A stretch of DNA of 35,950 nt from Pseudomonadota bacterium (GTDB lineage Bacteria; Desulfobacterota; Binatia; UBA12015). Position 1 is the first letter of the stretch. Every line of letters starts with the position of its first letter. The translations under genes and the position numbers were made by a program. Under the pieces are notes generated by a model that did no database searches, was not told the origin of the DNA, and worked only from the letters and a program-made list of their open reading frames with translations. Location of the stretch: the NCBI GenBank assembly GCA_005777805.1, contig SXLG01000097.1:1-35950 (forward strand). The letters are read 5' to 3'. Positions 15,378-23,239 of the stretch are shown here, piece after piece.

Positions 15378-16163
15378 ATGGCCGAACCCCATATCGAAAC
15401 CTTCGCGCTCGAGCCGGGCCGGGTGATCGGCGCCAAATACGTCGTCGAGGCCCGCCTGGGCGCTGGCTGGGAGGGCGAAGTCTACAAGGTCGTCGAGCGC
15501 ACCACCGGGGCCGTGCGGGCCGTAAAGATCTTTTTCCCCAGACGCAACGAGCGCGGCGTTCGCCTGCGCCGCTACGCGCAGAAGCTCGAGAAGCTGCGGC
15601 GCTGCGCAATCGTCATCAAGTACCACCACTCCGAGGCGCTGCGGGTCGGCAAGCAGCAGCTCCAGTGTCTCGTGAGTGAATTCGTCGAGGGCGAGTTGCT
15701 CGGCGACTTCGTCAACCGTCAGCCGGGCCACCGGCTCGACCCCTTCCGCGCCATGCACGTGCTGCACTCGCTGGCCTCGGGACTGGCCGAGGTACATGCC
15801 GAGGGCGAATACCATGGTGACCTGCACGCCGGGAACGTGCTGGTCAGCCCGCGCGGCATCGGCCACGTCGTCAAGATCCTCGACTTCTTCCACTGGGGAG
15901 GGTCGACGCCGGCCAACCGCCGCGACGACATCGTCGACGTGATTCATCTCTTCCACTCCATTCTCGGCGGTCGCGAGCGCTACGCCCGCCAGCCGCGCGA
16001 GGTGAAGGCGATCGGCAAGGGGCTGCGGCGCGGCCTGATCCTGGCCGCGTTCCCGAGCATGCTCGACTTGAAGCAACACCTGGAGAGCTTCGAGTGGTCC
16101 ACGCCGGGCTCGCCGGCCGCGGTGCGCGACCGCAGTCGCCACCTGCTGGCGCGCGGGCGCTGA
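15378..16163 (+). CDS. Protein-kinase-like protein with atypical catalytic motifs
   Basis: This 261-residue protein has a Ser/Thr kinase-like order of motifs: glycine loop 'LGAGWEGEVYKV' (28-39), ATP lysine K50 in 'RAVKIFF', catalytic loop 'YHGDLHAGNVLV' (145-156) with D148 and N153, and metal site 'KILDFFHWG' (166-174). HGD replaces HRD, and DFF replaces DFG. The C-lobe is short, and no activation-segment APE motif is seen. The style 'HGDLHxxNV' is common in small-molecule kinases and in a bacterial kinase-like group whose target I do not know. D148, N153, D169 and K50 are kept, so phosphotransfer is possible. AGGT lies just before the ATG; an in-frame GTG at 15363 is the alternative start. 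Confidence 0.85.
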   Translation: MAEPHIETFALEPGRVIGAKYVVEARLGAGWEGEVYKVVERTTGAVRAVKIFFPRRNERGVRLRRYAQKLEKLRRCAIVIKYHHSEALRVGKQQLQCLVSEFVEGELLGDFVNRQPGHRLDPFRAMHVLHSLASGLAEVHAEGEYHGDLHAGNVLVSPRGIGHVVKILDFFHWGGSTPANRRDDIVDVIHLFHSILGGRERYARQPREVKAIGKGLRRGLILAAFPSMLDLKQHLESFEWSTPGSPAAVRDRSRHLLARGR

Positions 16164-16249
16164 CTTCCGGGCATGTGCCGTGGCGACCCTTCGAGGCGCT
16201 CCCCACGCACCCGCCTGCTCGCGCGCGGGCCCTGAGTCGAGCGCAGCGC

Positions 16250-16621
16250 TCAGCGGCCGCGGGGCGAACCGGGCGGGCGCGGCACGAGCAGCGGCAATCC
16301 GACCGGCATGACGCGGCTCTCGGAGCCGGCACCCGCCGGAGCGACGGCGACGCTGACCACCTTGCTCAAACCGGCGCGCTCGACCTCATCGACCCGGATG
16401 ATGGCGTGCATGGGGATCTGTGCTGCGGTCACGTCGGCGAATTCGTTGCGGAGCTCCTGCTCGGTCGGGTCGATGATGACCTCCGACTTCCGCCCCCACG
16501 CAAAGTCACCGATCTCGACAAAGCCGAAGAGCTCGCCCGGGATCACCCTCCGGCAGAAAACCTCGAACACGCGGCCGTCGTTGTGGAACCGCACGCGGTA
16601 GAGCTTCTTCTTCGCTGCCAC
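16250..16621 (-). CDS. DUF1820 family protein
   Basis: This 123-residue soluble protein closely fits the DUF1820 pattern (PF08850). It begins 'KKLYRVRFHNDGRVFEVFCR', followed by 'LFGFVEIGDFAWG', 'VIIDPTEQELRNEF' and 'IPMHAIIRVDEVE'. The family is small, widespread in Gammaproteobacteria, and of unknown function. The C-terminal 25 residues are Pro/Arg-rich and not part of the core. The ATG at 16621 starts immediately before the conserved region. No strong ribosome-binding site is seen. It is convergent with the kinase-like gene. Confidence 0.85.
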   Translation of the reverse strand: MAAKKKLYRVRFHNDGRVFEVFCRRVIPGELFGFVEIGDFAWGRKSEVIIDPTEQELRNEFADVTAAQIPMHAIIRVDEVERAGLSKVVSVAVAPAGAGSESRVMPVGLPLLVPRPPGSPRGR

Positions 16622-16953
16622 GTGGGTACTCTCGCGATCGCACCGGGTGCTCTCAAGGCCGGGGCGTCACGCCCGCGCGCCTCCCTCGCGATCGGATCGG
16701 GTACTCCTCCCGGCCGGAGGGCGGCCTCGGACCTCGCAGCCGCAGAAGCGTCTGCGTCGAGCGGTACGATCCGGCTCCCGAACGGCCCGCGGAGATCGCC
16801 CAACCGCGGCGGGGGGCCGTTGACCGCATGGTTGGAGTCGGTAAGTCTCGAGGGAACGCCATCTCACGCGGCAGGAGTCGCGCCACCCGCAGGCGGGCTC
16901 CGTGGGAGCCTGCCCTAACGGGGCGCCTGGCCTCCTTCGCCCGAAAGGATCCC
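16622..16953. other. Intergenic region upstream of the CocE-like gene
   Basis: No gene is convincing here. There is an imperfect direct repeat: CTCGCGATCG followed by CGGGT-CTC and GGCCGG occurs at about 16631-16662 and again, with substitutions, at about 16685-16717 (offset 54). At 16896-16910 GGCTCC pairs with GGAGCC across GTG, inside a larger REP-like block (GCAGG ... GTGGGAGCCTGCC). The AAGGA at 16945-16949 is the ribosome-binding site of the next gene. Confidence 0.5.
16896..16910 (+). repeat. REP-like hairpin in the leader of the CocE-like gene
   Basis: GGCTCC-GTG-GGAGCC forms a perfect six-base stem, about 45 bases before the ATG at 16954. The right arm continues GTGGGAGCCTGCC, similar in style to GTGGGAGC(C/T)GGAG in the repeats at the mlaC start. 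It may be a dispersed palindromic repeat or a leader structure. Confidence 0.4.
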
Positions 16954-19188
16954 ATGCATCGCTCCCGAACCACGCCTCTCTCGCTGGCGCGGCCACTCGC
17001 GCCCATCGTCGCCCTGGCGCTCGTCGCGGCCTGCGGCAATGTCGGCAGCGGCGGCCCCTCGACGTGGACACCGCCCGAGACCCCGGCCTCGTTCGAGACC
17101 CACGCCAGCGTCGAGCAGGTCTGGCTGATCGGTGCTGCGCCCGGTGCCGCCCTTGATCTGGTTGACGCAGAAGGTGCACCGCTCGCGAGCGGCACGGCCG
17201 ACAACAATGGCGCGCTCGTCTTCCGCCAGGTGCCGCTCGGCACCGCCTACGTCCTCGGCGAAGAGAACGGCACCGCCGTGGCCTCGCCCGCCCTCGACGT
17301 ACGCGCCGCCGACGCTCCACCCGATCCTTCGTTCTACGCGGCTCAGGAGCTTCACGACGGCTACCAGTACATCGAGACCCGCGACGGCACGCTGCTCGCG
17401 GTCCACGTGATCCTGCCCGGCCCCGAGGATGCCGGCCCCTACCCGACCGTGGTCGAGTACTCCGGCTACAGCCCCGCCGACCCCGACTCGCCGCAGCCGA
17501 GTTCGCTGATCGCGAGCGTGCTGGGTTACGCGGTGGTCGGCGTCAACATGCGTGGCACGGGTTGCTCGGGCGGCTCGTTCCAGTTCTTCGAGACCCTGCA
17601 ATCGACCGACGGCTACGACGCGATCGAGATCGTGGCCGCGCAGCCCTGGGCCAAGTATGGAATGGTCGGCATGGTCGGACTCTCCTACCCCGGCATCAGC
17701 CAACTCTTCGTGGCCCAACTCCAACCGCCCCACCTCGCCGCGATCACCCCGCTCTCGGTGATCTCCGACGTCGGCCGCGGCGTGCTCTACCCCGGTGGCA
17801 TCCTGAACAATGGCTTCGCGACCGAGTGGGCTGCGGGCCGCAAGGCCGACGCGCGCCCCGGCGGCCAGGCATGGTCGCAGCGGCGCATGGACGACGGCGA
17901 TCAGGTCTGCATCGACAACCAGCAGCTGCGTGACCAGACTCCCGACATCCTCCAGACAATCGACGAAAACCGTTTTTGGAAGGACGAGATCGCGGGCCCG
18001 GCCTCGCCCTTCACCTTCGTCCACAACATCAACGTGCCGGTGTATCTCGCCTGCCAGTGGCAGGACGAACAGACCGGTGGCTACTGCGCGAACATGCTCG
18101 ATCGATTCACCTCGGTGCCGAACCTGCACGCGACACTGAGCAACGGCGGCCACACCGAACCCTTCGGCCCGGCAATTTTCTCGCGCTGGATGGAGTTCCT
18201 CGACATCTACGTGGCGCGGCGCGCGCCCAGGCGGTCACCGATCTCCCAGCTCATCGTCGACACCATCGGCCAGGCCGCCTTCCAGACCTCGGCACCGCTC
18301 GTGCTCGAGCCCGAGCGCTTCCTCGACGTCACAACCTGGGAAGAAGCGCGCGCCCGCTGGGAAGCCGAGCCACGGATTCGCATTCTCTTCGAGAACGGCG
18401 CCGGCGCCGATCCCGGTCTGCCGCAACCGGCCTTCGAGATGGGCTTTGCCGCGTGGCCGATCCCCGGAACCGTGGCGCGCCCCTTTTATCTGGGCACGGG
18501 CGGAATCCTGAGCGACGCGCCGCCCATAGATTCTGGGGTGGACTCGTTCGCGTATGACAGCTCGCTGGCGCAGGTGACCACGCTGCCCAACGGCGGGCAC
18601 GAATGGGCACCTCTCCCGCCCTGGGTCTGGCCCCAGCCGAATCCGGCCAGCTCGGGGACGTGGATCTCGGCAGAACTGGCCCAGGACAGCGTGATGGCCG
18701 GTCCGGGCAGCGTCGATCTCTGGCTCTCGTCGAGCGCCAGCGACGTCGACCTTCAGGTGACCCTCTCCGAGGTCCGGCCCGACGGCCAGGAGATGTACGT
18801 CCAGTCGGGATGGCTGCGCGCGAGCCGCCGCAAGCTCGACGAGACGGCGTCAAGCGATCTGCGTCCGGTCGCGACCCATCTCGAGGTCGATGCCGCACCG
18901 CTGCCGCCGGGGGGCACGGAACTCGTGCGGGTCGAACTCTTTCCCTTCGCGCACGTCTTCCGCGCTGGCTCGCGCGTCCGGCTGATCGTGGACGCGCCAG
19001 GCGGCACGCGGCCACGGTGGAAGTTCGAGGCCCTGGTGGGCGACGGCAGCGAGCAGATCGCGGTCGAGCACACCCCCGCCCATCCGTCGCGGATCGTCCT
19101 GCCGGTGCAGGAGGGTTTGTCGGCGCCAACCGCTCTGCCTCCATGCCCGAGCCTGCGCGGGCAGCCCTGCCGGCCCTACGCCGGCTGA
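16954..19188 (+). CDS. CocE/NonD-family hydrolase, putative lipoprotein
   Basis: This 744-residue exported hydrolase is of the X-Pro dipeptidyl-peptidase/cocaine-esterase superfamily (S15). The N-terminal signal ends 'LALVAAC', making C27 a likely lipidated cysteine. Residues about 48-118 look like a small beta-sandwich of carboxypeptidase-regulatory type ('GAALDLVDAEGAPLASG ... GALVFRQVPLG'). The alpha/beta-hydrolase domain follows with 'VNMRGTGCSGGSF' and nucleophile S244 in 'MVGLSYPGIS'; a likely catalytic His is in 'SNGGHTEPFG'. The C-terminal jelly-roll domain contains 'FPFAHVFRAGSRVRLIV'. AAGGA five bases upstream supports the start. It acts in the periplasm or on a membrane surface; the ester or amide substrate is unknown. 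Confidence 0.92.
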   Translation: MHRSRTTPLSLARPLAPIVALALVAACGNVGSGGPSTWTPPETPASFETHASVEQVWLIGAAPGAALDLVDAEGAPLASGTADNNGALVFRQVPLGTAYVLGEENGTAVASPALDVRAADAPPDPSFYAAQELHDGYQYIETRDGTLLAVHVILPGPEDAGPYPTVVEYSGYSPADPDSPQPSSLIASVLGYAVVGVNMRGTGCSGGSFQFFETLQSTDGYDAIEIVAAQPWAKYGMVGMVGLSYPGISQLFVAQLQPPHLAAITPLSVISDVGRGVLYPGGILNNGFATEWAAGRKADARPGGQAWSQRRMDDGDQVCIDNQQLRDQTPDILQTIDENRFWKDEIAGPASPFTFVHNINVPVYLACQWQDEQTGGYCANMLDRFTSVPNLHATLSNGGHTEPFGPAIFSRWMEFLDIYVARRAPRRSPISQLIVDTIGQAAFQTSAPLVLEPERFLDVTTWEEARARWEAEPRIRILFENGAGADPGLPQPAFEMGFAAWPIPGTVARPFYLGTGGILSDAPPIDSGVDSFAYDSSLAQVTTLPNGGHEWAPLPPWVWPQPNPASSGTWISAELAQDSVMAGPGSVDLWLSSSASDVDLQVTLSEVRPDGQEMYVQSGWLRASRRKLDETASSDLRPVATHLEVDAAPLPPGGTELVRVELFPFAHVFRAGSRVRLIVDAPGGTRPRWKFEALVGDGSEQIAVEHTPAHPSRIVLPVQEGLSAPTALPPCPSLRGQPCRPYAG

Positions 19189-19206
19189 TCCGACGAGCAA
19201 CACGCA

Positions 19207-19247
19207 CGCCGTCCGCCGCACCCCTCTGACCGGTGCGGCGGACGGCG
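19207..19247. terminator. Strong 16-bp-stem bidirectional terminator
   Basis: A perfect 16-base inverted repeat (CGCCGTCCGCCGCACC and its complement) with a nine-base loop begins 19 bases after the CocE-like stop codon. The next gene, hemH, converges on it. A stem this long and GC-rich between convergent genes fits an intrinsic terminator used from both sides, though neither side has a T-run. Confidence 0.7.
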
Positions 19248-19416
19248 CAGCGCCGCCCTGCTGGCCGACATCCGCGACGAGTCCGTCGGGAGGTTCGGCG
19301 CCCGCGCCCACTCAGTGGGGCGCCGCTGCACCGCCGGGAGAACGGGCCGTTCCTGTCGCTGGCGAAACGCGGTGGACGTCGCGGCGACGCTGCATCTGCT
19401 TGACAGCCGCCCCGGC

Positions 19417-20460
19417 TCAACGAGGTGGACAGCAGCCCGGTGTGCAGGGCGTCGGGCGCGCGCCGAGCGCCCCCAGTGCTTGCAGCGGCAACTCGGGGTC
19501 GAATCTCTCCCGAACGAGTTCGCGCACCATCGCGACAAAGCGCGGGTCGCGGGCGGGCGTCGCCGTGCGCGCAAACCCGATCCCCGCCTCGCGCGCCCTG
19601 GCCGCCGCGCGCACATCGAGGTCGAACACCACCTCCATGTGGTCGAGCACAAAACCCAGTGGGGCCGCGAGGACGTGCTCGACGCCCTCTCCCGCGAGCC
19701 CCGCCATGCGCTCGGCGATGTCGGGCTCGAGCCAGGGTTCCTGCGCGGGGCCGCTGCGGCTCTGAAAGACCAGCTCCCAGGGCGGCGCATCCGGTATTCG
19801 TTGATGAACCAGTGCAGCCGCGGCGCGCAACTGGAGTTCGTAGTCGCAGACCCGCGCCATGGCGAGCGGCAGGCTGTGGGCCGAGAAGAGGATGCGCGTC
19901 CGCGCGCCGGGCGAGTGGCTTGCTCGCACCGCAGTGGCCAGAGCGTCGGCGACGGGCTCGATGAAGCCCGGATGGTTCCAGAACGGACGCAACTTCTCGA
20001 CCACGGGCGCATCGGGTCCGATGGCTGTGCGTGCCTGTTCAATGTCGTCGAGGTACTGCCGGCAGCCGGGGTAGGACGAATAGGCCGAGGTGACGAACGC
20101 GAGCGCGTGGCGCACGCCATCGCGCGCCATGCGGCGCAGCGTGTCCTCGAGATGTGGCGCTGAGTGGCGCTGTCCGAGGTAGACCGGCAGGCGCGGCCCC
20201 TCGCGCAGGAGCAGGGCTTCGAGCGCGCCGCACAGGCGACGGCACTCGTCCCCGAGCGGGCTCACGCCACCGAAGAGCGCGTACTGACGTTCGACCTCGT
20301 CAAGGCGGCCCGGTGGAACGTTGCGCCCGCGCGTCACCTTCTCGAGGAAGGGCCGCACGTCTGCCGGGCCCTCGGGTCCGCCGAAGGACACCACCAGCAG
20401 GGCGTCGGGCGGTGGCGTCAAGACGTCATTCGTCACGAGTCCGATTTCCGCGCCGATCAT
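19417..20460 (-). CDS. hemH: Ferrochelatase with C-terminal cysteine cluster
   Basis: This 347-residue enzyme inserts Fe2+ into a porphyrin at the end of heme synthesis. The motif 'FSAHSLP' carries the catalytic H195, and 'DHMEVVFDLD' the conserved E276. 'VFQSRSGPAQEPWLEPDI' and 'VTSAYSSYPGCRQYLDDI' resemble actinobacterial and myxobacterial ferrochelatases. Cysteines C133, C339, C343 and C344 match the pattern of [2Fe-2S]-binding ferrochelatases, which use one internal and three C-terminal cysteines. Whether the substrate is protoporphyrin or coproporphyrin cannot be told. The ATG at 20460 has no good ribosome-binding site; an in-frame GTG near 20435 is possible. Its upstream region is a tandem-repeat tract shared with the divergent sulfotransferase gene. 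Confidence 0.92.
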   Translation of the reverse strand: MIGAEIGLVTNDVLTPPPDALLVVSFGGPEGPADVRPFLEKVTRGRNVPPGRLDEVERQYALFGGVSPLGDECRRLCGALEALLLREGPRLPVYLGQRHSAPHLEDTLRRMARDGVRHALAFVTSAYSSYPGCRQYLDDIEQARTAIGPDAPVVEKLRPFWNHPGFIEPVADALATAVRASHSPGARTRILFSAHSLPLAMARVCDYELQLRAAAALVHQRIPDAPPWELVFQSRSGPAQEPWLEPDIAERMAGLAGEGVEHVLAAPLGFVLDHMEVVFDLDVRAAARAREAGIGFARTATPARDPRFVAMVRELVRERFDPELPLQALGALGARPTPCTPGCCPPR

Positions 20461-20469
20461 GCCTCGCGC

Positions 20470-20730
20470 CGCAACGCGGCGCCACCGCAGAGCAGTCGCA
20501 ACGCGCGCCCGCGATGCCCCGATCGCTCCACGGCGTAGCGCGACGCGACCACTCCGTTGTCGCAGGGCACGCCCGTGGTGCCGCCGTTCCTCCACGACGC
20601 AACGCAACGCCACCGCACAGCCGTCACGTCACGACGCGCGCCCGCGACGCCCCGGTCGCTCCCCGGCGTAGCGCGACGCGACCACTCCGTCGTCGCGACG
20701 CACGCCCGCGGTGCCACCATTCCTCCCCGA
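20470..20730. repeat. Two tandem copies of a ~130-bp repeat
   Basis: Copy 1 starts at 20470 and copy 2 at 20598; copy 2 is about five bases longer. Both run from CGCAACGC-nn-CGCCACCGCA through GTAGCGCGACGCGACCACTCC to a GGTGCC(G/A)CC(G/A)TTCCTCC end. Most positions agree, with scattered substitutions. A partial third copy may begin at 20731. Confidence 0.7.
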
Positions 20731-20814
20731 CGCGACGGGTTTGGCTCGGCCGTCATGCAACGTCACGCTGTCGGCGGTCCGTGGGGTCCCCCGACGCGAC
20801 GGGTTTGGCTCGGC
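20728..20814. repeat. Exact 23-bp direct repeat, 64 bp apart
   Basis: The 23-base sequence beginning CGACGCGACGGGTTTGGCTC occurs identically at 20728-20750 and 20792-20814. The second copy ends 29 bases before the sulfotransferase ATG. It continues directly from the larger tandem repeat and could be a binding site for a regulator or a relic of slippage. Confidence 0.7.
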
Positions 20815-20843
20815 GGGGCCGGGGCCAGTATGCAGCCGCTTCG

Positions 20844-21842
20844 ATGAAACGCTTCGTCGTCGGCACGGGTCGCTGCGGCTCCACACTGCTCTCGCGGCTG
20901 CTCCACCAGAGCCCGGAGATGGCGAGCCTGTGCGAATACTTCAACGGACTCGACGGCGCGCGGCGTTTCGCGGCCGAGCCGATCACGGGCGCGGCGTTCT
21001 GGGAGTTGATCGCGCAGCCCCATCCCTTCGTCACGATCGTCGTGAGTCGGGGATACAAGGTCGAGGAGATCGTCTACCCCTACGACCGCCCCGGCGTCCG
21101 CGCCCGGCGCGACGATCACCTGCCGTGGATTCAGGTCTCGATGTTGCCGCGCCTCACCGACGATCCCGACCGACTCTTTGACCAGGCGCACGAGTTTGTG
21201 CTGGCGCAACCCGTGCGCCAGCCGCGCAATCATCACGTCGCTCTATTCGATTGGCTGGCAACGACATGCGGCAAACGGGTCTGGAACGAGCGCTCGGGCT
21301 CGTCGATCGACTATTTGGGAGACTTGCGCGACAACTACCCCGACGCGCGCTTCCTGCACATCCATCGCGCCGGCGAGGAGGCGGCCCTGTCGATGCGCGA
21401 GCACGCCGCCTTCCGGCTCGCGATCTCGCTCGTCTACCGGGTATATCCAGAACTTGACGCGGCGGCCGCCTTTGCCCATTCGACCCCGCCCACCGACGGC
21501 TCGCCCGACCCCTTCGCACCGATCCTCGAGGGCCGGCCACCGGTCGAGTACTTCGGCCGCTTCTGGAGCGATCAACTGATGCGCGGCTACCGAGCCATCG
21601 CCGGTCTCGATCGGAGTCAGTACGCCGAGGTCCGATTCGAGGATCTGGTGGCACGGCCGCACGAAACGCTTCGCTGGATCGCCGAGTTTTTCGAGATCGA
21701 CCCCGCAGCCGGTGGCTGGATCGAACGGGCCGCCGCCCTCGTGCGCGGCGTTCCACCCGCGCGTGGAGGCGAGCTGCCCGCCGCCGACCGCGCCCGCCTC
21801 GCCGAGATCTGCCGCCCCGGCAATCAACTCCTCGGGCGCTAG
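20844..21842 (+). CDS. Sulfotransferase family protein
   Basis: This 332-residue protein is a PAPS-dependent sulfotransferase-like enzyme. The 5'-phosphosulfate-binding loop is 'VGTGRCGSTLLSRLL' (6-20). A later strand-helix 'ARFLHIHRAGEEAALSMREH' fits the 3'-phosphate-binding region, and 'EVRFEDLVARPHETLRWIAEF' with 'RFEDLVARP' is the usual C-terminal landmark of the family. It would sulfate a hydroxyl on a lipid, sugar or small metabolite; the acceptor is unknown. The ATG directly precedes the P-loop-like motif. No strong ribosome-binding site is visible. The upstream DNA is repetitive. Confidence 0.9.
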   Translation: MKRFVVGTGRCGSTLLSRLLHQSPEMASLCEYFNGLDGARRFAAEPITGAAFWELIAQPHPFVTIVVSRGYKVEEIVYPYDRPGVRARRDDHLPWIQVSMLPRLTDDPDRLFDQAHEFVLAQPVRQPRNHHVALFDWLATTCGKRVWNERSGSSIDYLGDLRDNYPDARFLHIHRAGEEAALSMREHAAFRLAISLVYRVYPELDAAAAFAHSTPPTDGSPDPFAPILEGRPPVEYFGRFWSDQLMRGYRAIAGLDRSQYAEVRFEDLVARPHETLRWIAEFFEIDPAAGGWIERAAALVRGVPPARGGELPAADRARLAEICRPGNQLLGR

Positions 21843-21846
21843 CCCA

Positions 21847-22012
21847 CCGCTACACGACCGGCGGGGATGGCGATCTCGTCGCCCTCGTTGCGCCCGTGCC
21901 CGCGCGGCTCGTACCCCGTAGGCCCTTGACGTTGCCCGAGAACGATCCGCGAGCGTCCTCGTTGCGCCCGTGCTCCATCGGCCCGTGACCCGCCGCTACG
22001 CGACCAGCGGGG
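21847..22012. repeat. Direct repeats copying the 3' end of the LLM gene
   Basis: CCGCTACACGACCGGCGGGG (21847-21866) matches 18 of 20 bases of CCGCTACGCGACCAGCGGGG (21993-22012), which is the end of the LLM oxidoreductase gene with its stop codon. Within the same interval CCTCGTTGCGCCCGTGC occurs exactly at 21883-21899 and 21957-21973. The gap between the sulfotransferase and LLM genes therefore seems to contain duplicated fragments. Confidence 0.55.
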
Positions 22013-22964
22013 CGACATCGCGACCGAAGGCGTGGATCTGGTCGATCAGTTCGTCAGGCGAGCGGCTGCGAAACCGCACACCGATGTGATTGACTCCGAG
22101 GGCACGCGCCGCACGCAGCGGTTCGGCGAGGCGCGCGGGCGGGCCGCTCAACGTGCCCTCGGGCAGCTCGAAGGCAGGCGTGCCGACGAACATCCACGGG
22201 GCGTTCATGCCGATCTCGATCGGGGCGCCGCCGCGCGTGCGCTGGCGCTGCTCGCGGATCAGCTCGATCGCCGCAGCCATGCCCATCTCGGGGACGCCCT
22301 GGGGCAACCAGCCGTCGCCACGCTCGGCGGCGCGCCGCAGCGCGGCCCGGGTCGACCCGCCGACCCAGATCGGTGGCCTGGGCTGCTGCACCGGACGCGG
22401 TGCCACGCCCAGATCGCGGAAGCTGTAGAAGCGCCCCTCGTGACACGGCCATTCGTCGCGGAAGGCCGCCCGCACCGCGTCAATTGCCTCATCCAAACGC
22501 GCACCACGTTCGGCAAACGGCACGCCCAGGGCGGCGAACTCGGCCTCGGCATGACCCGCGCCGACGCCGAGGATGAGTCGGCCGCCGGAGAGGGCGTCGA
22601 GTGTCAAGTAACTCTTGGCGGTAGCGAGCGGATGACGGTAGGGCAGCACGGCAACGTAGGAGAGCAAGCGGATGCGGCTCGTGGCCGCGGCCAGAAAGCC
22701 CAGCGTGGCGACGGCGTCGTACCACACCGTGGACATCGCCGGCGCCAGCAAGCGCGGAATCGCGATGTGGTCGCTCACGCCGAGATAGAAGAGCCCGGCT
22801 GTGTCGGCGGCCTCGGCGATGCGCCGCATCTCGGCGGCCCCGCAGCCCTGCTCCCAGCCCTGCGCGAAAGCCCGGCTCTGCGCCGCAATCGGCAGGTGCA
22901 GACCGAAGACCAGCCTGCCCTCGGGACAGACGCGCACCACCTCATGACCCTGGTCCATCCCCAT
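21996..22964 (-). CDS. LLM-class flavin-dependent oxidoreductase (possibly F420)
   Basis: This 322-residue protein is a luciferase-like monooxygenase-fold enzyme. Landmarks are 'VFGLHLPIAAQS' at the N-terminus, 'GVSDHIAIPRLL', 'LLSYVAVLPYRHPLATAKS', and the glycine-rich 'SGGRLILGVGAGHAEAEFAA', then 'PPIWVGGSTRAALRRAAERG'. These fit F420-dependent LLM oxidoreductases, such as the Rv2161c-like group, but FMN is not excluded. The start is ATG at 22964 or the next ATG at 22958, which has better spacing from a G-run upstream. It is convergent with the sulfotransferase gene. The substrate is unknown. Confidence 0.9.
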   Translation of the reverse strand: MGMDQGHEVVRVCPEGRLVFGLHLPIAAQSRAFAQGWEQGCGAAEMRRIAEAADTAGLFYLGVSDHIAIPRLLAPAMSTVWYDAVATLGFLAAATSRIRLLSYVAVLPYRHPLATAKSYLTLDALSGGRLILGVGAGHAEAEFAALGVPFAERGARLDEAIDAVRAAFRDEWPCHEGRFYSFRDLGVAPRPVQQPRPPIWVGGSTRAALRRAAERGDGWLPQGVPEMGMAAAIELIREQRQRTRGGAPIEIGMNAPWMFVGTPAFELPEGTLSGPPARLAEPLRAARALGVNHIGVRFRSRSPDELIDQIHAFGRDVAPLVA

Positions 22965-23239
22965 GCCCCCTTGTCCTTACATGTCCCCGGACTGCCGACC
23001 GCCACGCCGCAGTCCCCCGCGAACACGACCGCCGTCTCACCTGCTCTCCCGCCCGGTACCGCCCCCGCCAAGCGAGCGCGACAACCACCGCAGCATCGAC
23101 CGGGCGTGACGACGACAGGATAGGGCAGAACGAGCAGAGCGAGAAGCGAGCACGGCTTCGACCGCAACTTCTCCCGTGGTAGGCCAACGCGCGCCGACGC
23201 GCCGCGCGGCGGCGGAGCCCCGGCGTGGACCGAGAACCG

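Larger units (their letters stand above)
20461..20843. other. Divergent intergenic region filled with tandem repeats
   Basis: This region between hemH (minus) and the sulfotransferase gene (plus) holds no gene. It consists almost wholly of two repeat families, listed separately. Translations through it repeat themselves and are Arg-rich, as expected for non-coding repeats. Any promoters for the two divergent genes must lie within or beside the repeats. Confidence 0.6.

Noticed and set aside
14556..16142. 528-codon minus-strand frame spanning the kinase-like gene and the monooxygenase start
   Set aside because: It conflicts with two genes having clear motifs and is itself low-complexity.
20470..20814. 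Possible CRISPR array
   Set aside because: Units are ~130 and 64 bases, too few and too long, with no conserved short repeat separating unique spacers and no cas genes nearby.
20154..20843. Upstream extension of the sulfotransferase frame through the repeats
   Set aside because: The extension translates tandem repeats and hemH antisense. The conserved P-loop-like motif begins right after the ATG at 20844.
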